64,000 nucleotides of DNA from QALR01 sp900552255 (GTDB lineage Bacteria > Bacillota > Clostridia > Oscillospirales > CAG-272), in assembly GCA_048526005.1 (NCBI GenBank), contig DBFVEH010000002.1, positions 1 to 64,000 on the forward strand, given 5' to 3'. The position numbers and the translations under genes were made by a program. Below, in pieces: positions 33,932 through 41,886 of the stretch (position 1 is the first letter of the stretch; every line of letters starts with the position of its first letter). Under the pieces are notes generated by a model. That model saw nothing but the letters and a program-made list of their open reading frames with translations. It was not told the origin of the DNA and ran no database searches.

Positions 33932-35725
33932 ATGAATATCAAGCAAAAAATAAAAAATTTAGTCAGCTATTTTCGTCGAGCATGGGCAACGTCAAGGACC
34001 TATTTATTCGTAAATCTGATTAGAAATATATTCACGGCATCTATATCGCTTATCAATATTGTGGGACTTGGCACTGTCGTCGATGCCCTCACCTCCGGTA
34101 AATCTAAGGAAGACGTATTGCAGGTTATACTTGTGTATCTTTCCGTCAATCTTTTGATTACATTGATAAATCAGGCTCTGCTTTTGTGGGAAAACAGTGC
34201 AATGCGGAAAGCAAGTAATGTTTTGCAGTACGGATATATGCACGACTGTCTTGATGTCGATTATCATTACGTTCAGGACCGAAAAATACTGAATTTAAAA
34301 AGAAAATCAATGAATTCACAGCCCGTCTTTTCGTTAAGCGTTTACGGAGAATGTTTTAGCTATATTATACAGGCAATAGGCGTTATATCAATATTTGCGT
34401 TATTGAGTCCAATTTTTATCGGGATAATTTTGGTTTTGTCGGCGGCACTGATCTGGCTTACAATATATACGCAAAAATGTGATTTCGATTTCAATAATGA
34501 TAAAGTAGAAGACGACAGAAAGCTTACATATCTTTATGAAGTAATGACCAAATACAAATTTGCAAAGGAAATCCGCATTAATAATGCAGGAGCTTATATA
34601 GAGAATAAATACAAAGCTACATTCATGACACAAATCCAGAAGTTGAAGCAGCTTCTTAAAAAGAAATTAGGCGTAAATTTATTAAGTGTACTTTTCTCAA
34701 CCATTCAAGCAGCGATTATGTATCTATATTTCACATATCAGGTATTTTCGTCGCAGATCAGTATTGCGCAGTATACGGTAATGCTTGCGTCAACAACTCT
34801 TTTCACATCCGTGCTGCTCGGTATTTTCAAAGACATAGGTATGATCAATAACAGCTTGAAAGCGGCGGATTTTTATCGGGAATATGAAGATACATTAAAA
34901 AATAACAGTGTATTAAGTGACAGCAACCGATTAAGTGAAATCGGTCTCGACTTTTCAACAGCTTCTTTAAAATTTGAAAATGTATCATTTTGTTATCCGG
35001 GAGCATCGGATTTTACTTTAAAAAACATTGATCTTGAAATTCCGGCAAGTAAAAAACTTGGAATTGTCGGACTCAACGGTTCGGGGAAGACGACTCTCAT
35101 CAAGCTCATGCTTCGCCTTTATACTCCAACGGAGGGCAAAATTACGTTGGGCGGCATAGATATATCGGAAATTCCATACCGGCAATATGCAAAGCATATA
35201 GGCGTGGTTTTGCAGGATTTTTCATTGTTTTCATACAGCTTAAAGGAAAACATTGTATTTGACGGCGCTTATCATTCACGCAGACTGATTGAATGTATTG
35301 ATAAAAGCGGACTTTCAGATAAAATAAAAAAATTACCGAAAGGTATTGAGACCTCCATATACCGTGATTTGGATGACAATGGTGTCGAATTTTCGGGCGG
35401 GGAAGGGCAAAAGCTGGCAATGGCAAGAGCGATTTATAAAGACGCAGATATGCTGATCTTGGATGAACCGTCAAGCGCGCTTGACGTAATTGCCGAATAT
35501 GAGTTGTTTTCTCGCCTTAATGAAATATCTGAAAACAAAACGACGGTGTTTATATCACACCGTTTGTCGTCCACTTTGTTTTGTGATCATATTGTGGTAC
35601 TGAGCGATGGAATGATAATTGAACAGGGTGATCACAGTTCGCTGATGCAGAAAAATGGATTTTATGCAAATTTGTATCATTCACAAGCAAAGTATTACGA
35701 AGAAAACGGGGTAAAGATACAATGA
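33932..35725 (+). CDS. ABC exporter half-transporter, cassette 2, first
   Basis: 597 residues from ATG 33932, which has AAGGGAG 6 nt upstream; TTG 33911 would include the RBS. The N-terminal membrane domain contains helices such as LVNLIRNIFTASISLINIVGLG and VISIFALLSPIFIGIILVLSAAL. The ATPase has Walker A GLNGSGKTTL, signature FSGGEGQK, Walker B MLILDEPSSALD and FISHRLSS. There is no C39 peptidase domain. A TATAAT lies at 33896-33901, so the pair may have its own promoter despite the decayed S8 gene before it. It overlaps the next ABC gene by 4 nt, implying a heterodimer. Confidence 0.87.
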   Translation: MNIKQKIKNLVSYFRRAWATSRTYLFVNLIRNIFTASISLINIVGLGTVVDALTSGKSKEDVLQVILVYLSVNLLITLINQALLLWENSAMRKASNVLQYGYMHDCLDVDYHYVQDRKILNLKRKSMNSQPVFSLSVYGECFSYIIQAIGVISIFALLSPIFIGIILVLSAALIWLTIYTQKCDFDFNNDKVEDDRKLTYLYEVMTKYKFAKEIRINNAGAYIENKYKATFMTQIQKLKQLLKKKLGVNLLSVLFSTIQAAIMYLYFTYQVFSSQISIAQYTVMLASTTLFTSVLLGIFKDIGMINNSLKAADFYREYEDTLKNNSVLSDSNRLSEIGLDFSTASLKFENVSFCYPGASDFTLKNIDLEIPASKKLGIVGLNGSGKTTLIKLMLRLYTPTEGKITLGGIDISEIPYRQYAKHIGVVLQDFSLFSYSLKENIVFDGAYHSRRLIECIDKSGLSDKIKKLPKGIETSIYRDLDDNGVEFSGGEGQKLAMARAIYKDADMLILDEPSSALDVIAEYELFSRLNEISENKTTVFISHRLSSTLFCDHIVVLSDGMIIEQGDHSSLMQKNGFYANLYHSQAKYYEENGVKIQ

Positions 35726-37476
35726 AATTAAAGGCTAAGCTCGTCAACTCAATTAACATATTCAGAATAATCGGAAAATATGAGCCGCTTTATCTTGTTT
35801 TTGTGGTGCCAAGTATTCTTATTTCATCTCTGCTGACGATTTTATATGTATATTTCCCGAAGCTTTTTATTGAACAGCTTACAAACGGAAATACATATGG
35901 CGATATTGCAAAGCTCATCTTTATATATATCGGCATATTATTGATTTTGAACGGGATCAAGGCGTTTCTCTCTAATAAGATCACTTTTTGCGTTGATCGT
36001 TTTTCCAAAAAGCTGCAATTAGCGACGGGTTGTATTACGATGTCGATGCCGCTCGCCGATATGGAGGGAGCAAATTTCAGCGACAAGCTGGCAATGGCAA
36101 ATAATGTCGTTCAGGTCACGAATGCAGCCGGTCTTTTACAAAACATCATCGCCAATGTAATAACGATAATTGGGCTTGCAGTCATTATTACGCATCTGGA
36201 TATTATTTTTGTTTTGCTTGTATGTCTGACACTGCTTGTAAAAATATGTTTTGTATATTTGACATATTGGCACAATAAAAAACGCCGCAGAGAATATGCG
36301 GCGAATGATCGGATAGGAAGTTATTTAGACAGTACTGCTTATTTCAATCAAGGAGCTGCCAAGGAACTTAGGATCAATAACCTCAAAAATTGGTTTATGT
36401 CAAAAATCAAGGGTTATCGAACCGAAATGCTGAGGCTGCAATATGGTGATTTTAGACAATACGCTTTATTTGAAAGTATTACCGCCATTATTATGGCAGC
36501 GCAGTCTTTTGTGATATTGTCCATGTTGGCCGTGCGGGTAATTGACGGCACAATCGGCATCGCGGATTTCACAATGTATTTTTCCGCTGTGTCTACCTTG
36601 ACCGTTACGCTCTCCGCGATTGTCGGCTTTATCGGAGAATATAACCGTCAACAGCTATATTTATCGGATTTTGGTACGCTTTCGAAAAATCAAGAAATAA
36701 ATAAAGAACATTTTCAAAAAGAAATATCTGATTTTGATATCGTTTTTGAGAACGTATCTTTTGCTTATCCCAATACGAAGAATTTTGTACTTGAAAATAT
36801 TAATATCCGTATTTCTGCCGGCGAAAAACTCTCGATCGTAGGAAAAAATGGAGCGGGCAAATCGACTTTTATTAAACTGCTTTGTCGATTTTATCGACCT
36901 ACATGTGGGAAGATAACGATAGGAGGAGTGGACATTTGGGAGATCGAAAACGAGCAATATAATAAATTGATTTCGGCCGTATTTCAGGATTATCAAAATT
37001 TCTCTTTTACAATAAAAGAAAATGTATCTATGGACCAAAGCGCGGAAAACGTTGATGAAATATTATCTGATATCGGGCTTGATAAACTCATAGAGAAATT
37101 GCCGGAGGGAACAGACACCTATCTTACAAGGAATTTTAGTTCAACCGGGGTTGAGCTTTCCGGCGGAGAAGGGCAAAAACTCGCAATCGCAAGAGCTGTG
37201 TACAAAAATTCGCCGATTCTGATTTTAGATGAACCGACCGCCGCTTTGGATCCCAAAGCGGAAAGTGAAATTTATGATAGCTTTTTCAAAGTTGCGAAAG
37301 GAAAAACCACCATTTTTATTTCTCACCGTCTTGCTTCTTCAACAGTCGCTGATAAAATAGCGTATTTTGAGAATGGAAGGATCACAGAATATGGTTCGCA
37401 TGCGGATTTGATGAAGGATCCGAAAGAGTACGCAAAAATGTTCGACTTACAGCGAAAATCTTATGTTGAGAAATAA
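35722..37476 (+). CDS. ABC exporter half-transporter, cassette 2, second
   Basis: 584 residues. Six-helix membrane domain, then an ATPase with Walker A GKNGAGKST, signature LSGGEGQK, Walker B ILILDEPTAALD and FISHRLAS. There is no peptidase domain. It is coupled by ATGA overlap to the preceding gene, so the two form a heterodimeric exporter. Both proteins are intact, in contrast to the broken second exporter of cassette 1. The substrate is presumed to be the peptide handled by the S8/P-loop proteins, which is inference from conserved neighbourhood in two copies. Confidence 0.87.
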   Translation: MKLKAKLVNSINIFRIIGKYEPLYLVFVVPSILISSLLTILYVYFPKLFIEQLTNGNTYGDIAKLIFIYIGILLILNGIKAFLSNKITFCVDRFSKKLQLATGCITMSMPLADMEGANFSDKLAMANNVVQVTNAAGLLQNIIANVITIIGLAVIITHLDIIFVLLVCLTLLVKICFVYLTYWHNKKRRREYAANDRIGSYLDSTAYFNQGAAKELRINNLKNWFMSKIKGYRTEMLRLQYGDFRQYALFESITAIIMAAQSFVILSMLAVRVIDGTIGIADFTMYFSAVSTLTVTLSAIVGFIGEYNRQQLYLSDFGTLSKNQEINKEHFQKEISDFDIVFENVSFAYPNTKNFVLENINIRISAGEKLSIVGKNGAGKSTFIKLLCRFYRPTCGKITIGGVDIWEIENEQYNKLISAVFQDYQNFSFTIKENVSMDQSAENVDEILSDIGLDKLIEKLPEGTDTYLTRNFSSTGVELSGGEGQKLAIARAVYKNSPILILDEPTAALDPKAESEIYDSFFKVAKGKTTIFISHRLASSTVADKIAYFENGRITEYGSHADLMKDPKEYAKMFDLQRKSYVEK

Positions 37477-37573
37477 TCGCTTTACGGCGGCTCAATATAT
37501 TTTTGCGGCAGTTCATTCGTGAAAATGTTATTCCGTAAGAGTCAAAAAGATGACGGGATGTTGCTTCAATTCC

Positions 37574-37593
37574 ATCTCGCAATTTTCTCGCAA
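37574..37593 (-). repeat. Terminal 20-bp repeat, right copy (inverted)
   Basis: ATCTCGCAATTTTCTCGCAA is the reverse complement of the left copy at 10686-10705 with 18 of 20 matches. It lies 66 nt before the tRNA-like remnant, mirroring the left copy, which is 129 nt from the tRNA-Ser. The surrounding 37477-37658 holds no gene. Confidence 0.6.
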
Positions 37594-37658
37594 ATTTCCG
37601 GAAAACGCCTGATAAAGTGCGGGAAAAGTGCAATTTTTAGAACATTTTAAATATTACT

Positions 37659-37747
37659 GGGGATTATTTGGGAAATGGGTTAGCAGTCCCCTTGAAAACC
37701 AGCGAACGCGCAAGTGTTCCGTGGGTTCGAATCTCTCCTTCTCCGCC
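37659..37747 (+). pseudogene. Degenerate tRNA-Ser-like sequence
   Basis: An 89-nt stretch with the 3' part of a type II tRNA: CTTGAAA anticodon loop (TGA), ACCAG, a good variable arm (GAACGC GCAA GTGTTC), GTGGGTTCGAATC and CTCCGCC. The 5' part is wrong. The anticodon stem cannot form (GTCCC versus ACCAG), the T-stem is weak, and the acceptor pairs only for about five bases. It shares GTGGGTTCGA and CTCCGCC with the tRNA-Ser at 10468. It is best explained as the far attachment junction or a decayed tRNA. Confidence 0.6.
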
Positions 37748-37750
37748 CAA

Positions 37751-37792
37751 AAACAGTAGCTTGATACACTTGTATCGACCTACTGTTTTCTT
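37751..37792 (+). terminator. Terminator after the tRNA-Ser-like remnant
   Basis: AAAACAGTAG pairs with CTACTGTTTT, with an inner GATAC/GTATC stem, then a T-rich run. It also serves as a possible end for the gene at 37813 on the other strand. Confidence 0.75.
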
Positions 37793-37812
37793 TTTATTCT
37801 ATAATTACTGAA

Positions 37813-38466
37813 TCAGTGAAAATTCATATAATAAACCTCATTTACCGCTTCAATATACGCATTGAACGAGGGATGATTGCGGTCTTGGCGGCTTAAGTAC
37901 ATATTTTTCTTATCGAGATAAGCATTTCTTAAGTTCGTCCATAGATGGTACTTTTTCAATTTATCTACCTTAGCAGACAAACCTTCCGAGCACGGGGCTT
38001 CATTCCAATAGTATTGGTCGTAGGCAGCAAATTCGGTTTTTTGGTGAATCAGCCTGAACCATTGATTCTTTCTCTCGGCAACGATAGCAACATCAATACT
38101 GAATTCGGTTGAGTTGCCCTTGGTAAAATGCCGTCTTTCAGTTGAGAGCGCAGAGGTGGAGTCTTCACAATCTCCCCATCCGTTTGCATTAAGAACGGCG
38201 TTAAACTGCTTACGGATATATTCCTTGATTTCACGACCATCGTTGATGTCCATTTCGTGAGTGGAAATAACACACAAGTTGTAGTCAAGGTCTACGGGAT
38301 TGTCCTCATTTTGCGTTTCAAGGTTTTTTGCCCCGCTTCCGACAAGATGTGCTTCAACGGTCATAACAGAATCGTTATTGATGCGTTGAACCAACTGATT
38401 GATAATACCGGAGCACAAGCTTCGCATTCTTTTCAAAAAATCCTTATCCTTAATGTAGTGATACAT
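37813..38466 (-). CDS. Pol-beta superfamily nucleotidyltransferase
   Basis: 217 residues from ATG 38466, with AAGGAG 7 nt upstream. The nucleotidyltransferase active site is visible: VGSGAKNL (GS motif), VDLDYNL with two acidic residues, and a third acidic position in FSIDVAIV. The C-terminal half is helical. It acts alone here: no ring nuclease, effector or partner toxin is adjacent. It could be a minimal nucleotidyltransferase toxin, a CD-NTase-like signalling enzyme or a nucleic-acid modifying enzyme, and I cannot choose. Its position just outside the tRNA-like remnant is suggestive of mobile or defence cargo. Confidence 0.65.
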   Translation of the reverse strand: MYHYIKDKDFLKRMRSLCSGIINQLVQRINNDSVMTVEAHLVGSGAKNLETQNEDNPVDLDYNLCVISTHEMDINDGREIKEYIRKQFNAVLNANGWGDCEDSTSALSTERRHFTKGNSTEFSIDVAIVAERKNQWFRLIHQKTEFAAYDQYYWNEAPCSEGLSAKVDKLKKYHLWTNLRNAYLDKKNMYLSRQDRNHPSFNAYIEAVNEVYYMNFH

Positions 38467-38523
38467 TTTATTCTCCTTCTTATCCCAAGCCACCCATTTA
38501 GCGCTTCTGCAATAAATCGTTAT

Positions 38524-38551
38524 AGTATACTCCGATTTTTAAATTTGTCAA
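38524..38551 (-). promoter_or_regulatory. Promoter of the nucleotidyltransferase gene
   Basis: On the minus strand, TTGACA (38551-38546), 16 nt, TATACT (38529-38524). Confidence 0.6.
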
Positions 38552-38658
38552 TGGTTTTTTGCAAATTATTCTCAAAAAACTGTATTGAAACTTTGTTGCA
38601 AATATATTTATATATTCGTAAACAACGCAGCTGGCATTGTTGCAAAAAGGCGGTAATG

Positions 38659-38693
38659 AGAAAAAGAACAACAGATTTTCCGTTGTTCTTTTT
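38659..38693. terminator. Strong symmetric hairpin terminator
   Basis: AAAAAGAACAAC, a 9-nt loop, GTTGTTCTTTTT. It works in both directions, but no gene ends beside it. It may insulate the flanking divergent promoters. Confidence 0.75.
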
Positions 38694-38723
38694 CATTTAT
38701 CATGGTGTAATATCGAATTTATA

Positions 38724-38753
38724 TTGACAGAAGGCGCTTTTTGCGTGTAAGAT
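38724..38753 (+). promoter_or_regulatory. Promoter of the membrane protein / ABC transporter genes
   Basis: TTGACA at 38724-38729, 18 nt, TAAGAT at 38748-38753. The leader to 38888 contains a GC-rich inverted repeat around GGCGGCGCCG and CGGCGCCGCG. Confidence 0.5.
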
Positions 38754-38887
38754 AGAAGCAATGAAAAATCCAAATAGTCGGAATCCGTTTCATAACCGCC
38801 AATGGAGACGGCGGCGCCGGAATTTGCAAGAGAGGTGCTGACGGCGCCGCGTCGTGGCGCAAAACGCCGGGAAAAAGAATCTTCTAT

Positions 38888-39367
38888 ATGGATTGGCTTG
38901 ACCTTTGCGGATTTATCACCGCTGTTTTGCTCATGGCCCCAACGATTTTGGACGGAGTTTTTCACCGGGAGGCGTTTGAAAACCGTTTTCACAACCGGTC
39001 CATTGAGATAATCGAACAGAGCGGGCGATTCGGCTGCCTTGCTTTTGCCGTATTTCATTTTCCTATCGTCTGTCATGTCTGTCGGTTTGATTGGGCACAA
39101 ACGGCCGTGGCGGTCGGGAACGGAGGATGTTTGGTTGCGTATGCTCTTTTTCGGCTGTTGTTTCGCAAAAAAGCCTCCGTCGTCAAGGCTTGAGCGTTGT
39201 CGGAGATTCCTGCGGCAATGTTTTTGCTTGACGGCCTTTTGCTCGGCGATATCCCGCTTCCGGTGATGTCTGTGCTGTTTGGAATCGGTCATATCACGCT
39301 GAGCGTGAAAAACGCCGCCGAAGCGCGGCGGACGGAACAACGGGGAATTGCGGCAGGATACAAGTGA
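38888..39367 (+). pseudogene. Small membrane protein interrupted by an in-frame TGA
   Basis: The first part (101 residues to 39190) has several hydrophobic segments (WLDLCGFITAVLLMAPTIL, FGCLAFAVFHFPIVCHVC). TGA at 39191-39193 stops it. The same frame continues without interruption as ALSEIPAAMFLLDGLLLGDIPLPVMSVLFGIGHITLSVKNAAEA to TGA 39365. The continued text is clearly membrane-protein sequence, so one codon has become a stop. I do not recognise the family. It precedes an ABC-2 type transporter by 45 nt and may be its partner or regulator. Confidence 0.65.
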
Positions 39368-39412
39368 TAAAAAGAAAAAATCCGGCAGAGCGGACAAACG
39401 AAGGAGAGTTTT

Positions 39413-40327
39413 ATGAAAAGCATCATTGAAATCCGCCATCTTTATAAGAGCTTCGGCGAGGTGAGGGCTGTGCAGGATCTCAGCTTCCGCGTAAAGGAGG
39501 GCGAGCTTTTCGCGTTTCTCGGCCTCAACGGAGCGGGGAAAAGCACGACGATATCCATTCTGTGCGGTCAGCTTGCAAAGGATGCGGGGAGCGTCGTCGT
39601 CGACGGCGCAGACCTCGATCATGACGCCGACAGAATCAAGCGCGAGCTCGGCGTTGTCTTTCAAGCTTCCGTACTGGACAAGGCGCTGAGCGTCAGAGAC
39701 AATCTCGCGTACCGCGCGGCGATGTACGGCATTACGGGAGAGGCGTTCCGGAGGCGCCTTGCGGAGCTTGCATCTATGCTGGAATTTGAAGATCTTCTGA
39801 ACCGGACGGTCGGAAAGCTGTCCGGCGGTCAGCGGCGCCGCATCGACATTGCAAGGGCGCTTTTTCACAAACCGAGGATTCTCATTCTCGACGAACCGAC
39901 CACGGGACTCGATCCTCAGACGCGCGGAGCGGTATGGCGCGTGGTCTCGGAGCTGCGGAAAAGTGAGGGGATGACTGTATTTCTCACTACGCATTATATG
40001 GAGGAGGCAGCGGACGCGGATTACGTCGTCATCTTGGACGGCGGAAAAATCGCGGCCGAGGGCACGCCGCTTGAACTGAAAAATACCTATACCGGAGATT
40101 TTATCACGCTGTACGGCATCGCGGAGGAAGAAGCGAGAAGCTTTGGTCTGCCTATGGAGAAACTTCGGGACGCATACCGTATCGCCGTTCCTGGTACTGC
40201 GGGCGCGACGGAGCTGATTTTGAAATATCCGGCGCTTTTCACCGATTATGAAATCACAAAGGGCAAAATGGACGACGTGTTTCTCGCGGTAACGGGGAAA
40301 AAGCTTGCGGGAGGGGAGGACAAATGA
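39413..40327 (+). CDS. ABC transporter ATP-binding protein (DrrA-like)
   Basis: 304 residues. The ATPase core has Walker A GLNGAGKST, signature LSGGQRRR, Walker B ILILDEPTTGLDP and the H-loop TTHYMEEA. The C-terminal 80 residues are the extra domain usual in ABC-2 (DrrA/CcmA-like) drug or lipid exporters. RBS AAGGAG is at 39401-39406. It overlaps the permease gene by 4 nt. Daunorubicin-type resistance annotation is generic and the substrate is unknown. Confidence 0.92.
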   Translation: MKSIIEIRHLYKSFGEVRAVQDLSFRVKEGELFAFLGLNGAGKSTTISILCGQLAKDAGSVVVDGADLDHDADRIKRELGVVFQASVLDKALSVRDNLAYRAAMYGITGEAFRRRLAELASMLEFEDLLNRTVGKLSGGQRRRIDIARALFHKPRILILDEPTTGLDPQTRGAVWRVVSELRKSEGMTVFLTTHYMEEAADADYVVILDGGKIAAEGTPLELKNTYTGDFITLYGIAEEEARSFGLPMEKLRDAYRIAVPGTAGATELILKYPALFTDYEITKGKMDDVFLAVTGKKLAGGEDK

Positions 40328-41223
40328 GAACGCTCGGCTATCTTGTCAGACGCGATACCAAGCTGTTTTTTAAGGATAAGGGCGTGTTTTTTACCTCTCT
40401 GATCGCGCCGCTCATCATTCTTTTGCTGTTCATCACCTTTCTCGGGAACGTTTACCGCGACAGCTTCCTTTCCTGCATTCCCGAAGGGCTTACCGTGCCG
40501 GATTCTCTGACCCAAGGCTTCGTCGGCGGATGGCTCATGTCGTCCCTGCTTGCGGTTTGCTGTGTGACGGTCGCATTCTCCGCGAATATGATCATGGTGC
40601 AGGACCGCGTGACGGGCGCCGCGGGCGACTTTTCCGTCACGCCGGTGAAGCGCTCCGTCATGAGCCTCGGATACTATCTTTCCACGGTGATCGTCACGGG
40701 AGTCATCTGTTATGTCGCGACGGGCGCGGGCTTTTTGTATCTCGCCTTTGCCGGCTGGTATCTTTCCGCCGCGGATGTTTTGCTCGTGCTTCTCGACGTG
40801 TTTTTGCTCGTGCTGTTCGGCACGGCGCTTTCCTCCGTCGTCTGCCATTTCCTTGTTAGTCAGGGCGGAATAGCTGCCGTTTCGACGATCGTCAGCTCGA
40901 CATACGGCTTTTTGTGCGGCGCTTATATGCCGATCTCCCAGTTTTCCGCCGGGATTCAGAACGTGATCTCTTTTTTGCCCGGCACCTACGGGACTACGCT
41001 TCTGCGCAATCATTTTATGCGCGGCGTGCTGTCCGAGCTTGAAACGACGCATTTCCCGTCCGAGGCGGTGGACGGCATCCGGGATTCGTTTGACAACAAT
41101 CTATATTTTTTCGGGACTCGGGTGGATATTCCCGCGATGTATCTGATTCTCGGCATCAGCATCGCGGCGCTCGTCGGAATTTATGTGGTTTTGAATGTGA
41201 CAAGAGGGAAGAAGCGCCGCTAA
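40324..41223 (+). CDS. ABC-2 type permease
   Basis: 299 residues with about six hydrophobic helices (FTSLIAPLIILLLFITFLGN, SSLLAVCCVTVAFSANMIM, ALSSVVCHFLVSQGGIAAVSTIV, YLILGISIAALVGIYVVLNV). The layout is that of DrrB-like permeases, with a large loop between helices 5 and 6. It is coupled to the ATPase gene by ATGA overlap and forms the membrane half of the exporter. It ends 80 nt before the GNAT gene. Confidence 0.9.
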   Translation: MRTLGYLVRRDTKLFFKDKGVFFTSLIAPLIILLLFITFLGNVYRDSFLSCIPEGLTVPDSLTQGFVGGWLMSSLLAVCCVTVAFSANMIMVQDRVTGAAGDFSVTPVKRSVMSLGYYLSTVIVTGVICYVATGAGFLYLAFAGWYLSAADVLLVLLDVFLLVLFGTALSSVVCHFLVSQGGIAAVSTIVSSTYGFLCGAYMPISQFSAGIQNVISFLPGTYGTTLLRNHFMRGVLSELETTHFPSEAVDGIRDSFDNNLYFFGTRVDIPAMYLILGISIAALVGIYVVLNVTRGKKRR

Positions 41224-41302
41224 CATGCGGCGGAAGGCGCTGAATTTCAAGCGGAAGACGCGATTCTCGACCGGCACGGCAGCTTGGGGGAAAAGGAGGA
41301 AA

Positions 41303-41842
41303 ATGATGATTTTAGAAACGGAACGGCTTATTCTGCGTCCATGGGAGGAGAAGGACGCGGCGGCGCTTTATGAATACGCAAGGGATCCGCGCGTCGGACC
41401 TGCCGCCGGGTGGCCGCCGCATACGAACGTGGAGAACAGTCTTGAAATCATACGCGGCGTGCTGTCCGCACCGGAGACTTATGCCGTGGTGCTCAAATCC
41501 TTGGGAGAACCTGTTGGAAGCGCCGGCATTATGTTCCCGGGAAAAGGGCACGCGCCGATGGCGGAGCACGAGGCGGAAATTGGATACTGGATCGGCGTGC
41601 CGTTTTGGGGGCAGGGGCTCATTCCGGAAGCGGTGCGGGCGCTGCTTGCCCGATGCTTTGAGGAGCTTGGCTGCGAGGCCGTTTGGTGCGGTTATTACGA
41701 CGGCAACGACAAGTCCCGCAGGGTGCAGGAGAAATGCGGCTTCCTCTATCATCATACGGAAAGAGAACTCCCGTCGCCGTTGGGGGATATCCGCACGGAG
41801 CATTTCACAAGGCTGACAAGGGAGCGATGGAGATCGCTGTGA
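41303..41842 (+). CDS. GNAT family N-acetyltransferase (RimJ/RimL type)
   Basis: 179 residues from ATG 41303, preceded by AAAGGAGG; the longer frame to 41225 overlaps nothing homologous. ILETERLILRPWEEKDAAALYEYARDP is the RimJ/RimL N-terminus. EIGYWIGVPFWGQGLIPEAVRALL is the acetyl-CoA pyrophosphate loop and its helix. The acceptor may be a protein N-terminus or a small amine. It ends at the bidirectional terminator shared with the AlkD-like gene. Confidence 0.9.
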   Translation: MMILETERLILRPWEEKDAAALYEYARDPRVGPAAGWPPHTNVENSLEIIRGVLSAPETYAVVLKSLGEPVGSAGIMFPGKGHAPMAEHEAEIGYWIGVPFWGQGLIPEAVRALLARCFEELGCEAVWCGYYDGNDKSRRVQEKCGFLYHHTERELPSPLGDIRTEHFTRLTRERWRSL

Positions 41843-41848
41843 AAAACA

Positions 41849-41886
41849 ATGACCCGTAAAAGAGGGAAGCTCTTTTACGGGTCATT
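41849..41886. terminator. Bidirectional terminator
   Basis: A perfect 16-bp stem ATGACCCGTAAAAGAG with loop GGAAG. It lies between the convergent GNAT and AlkD-like genes and overlaps the last codons of the latter. Confidence 0.9.

Noticed and set aside
38693..39994. Long minus-strand frame over the DrrA-like ABC gene (433 codons)
   Set aside because: It lies opposite real ABC coding sequence, has an Arg/His-rich composition and no domain.
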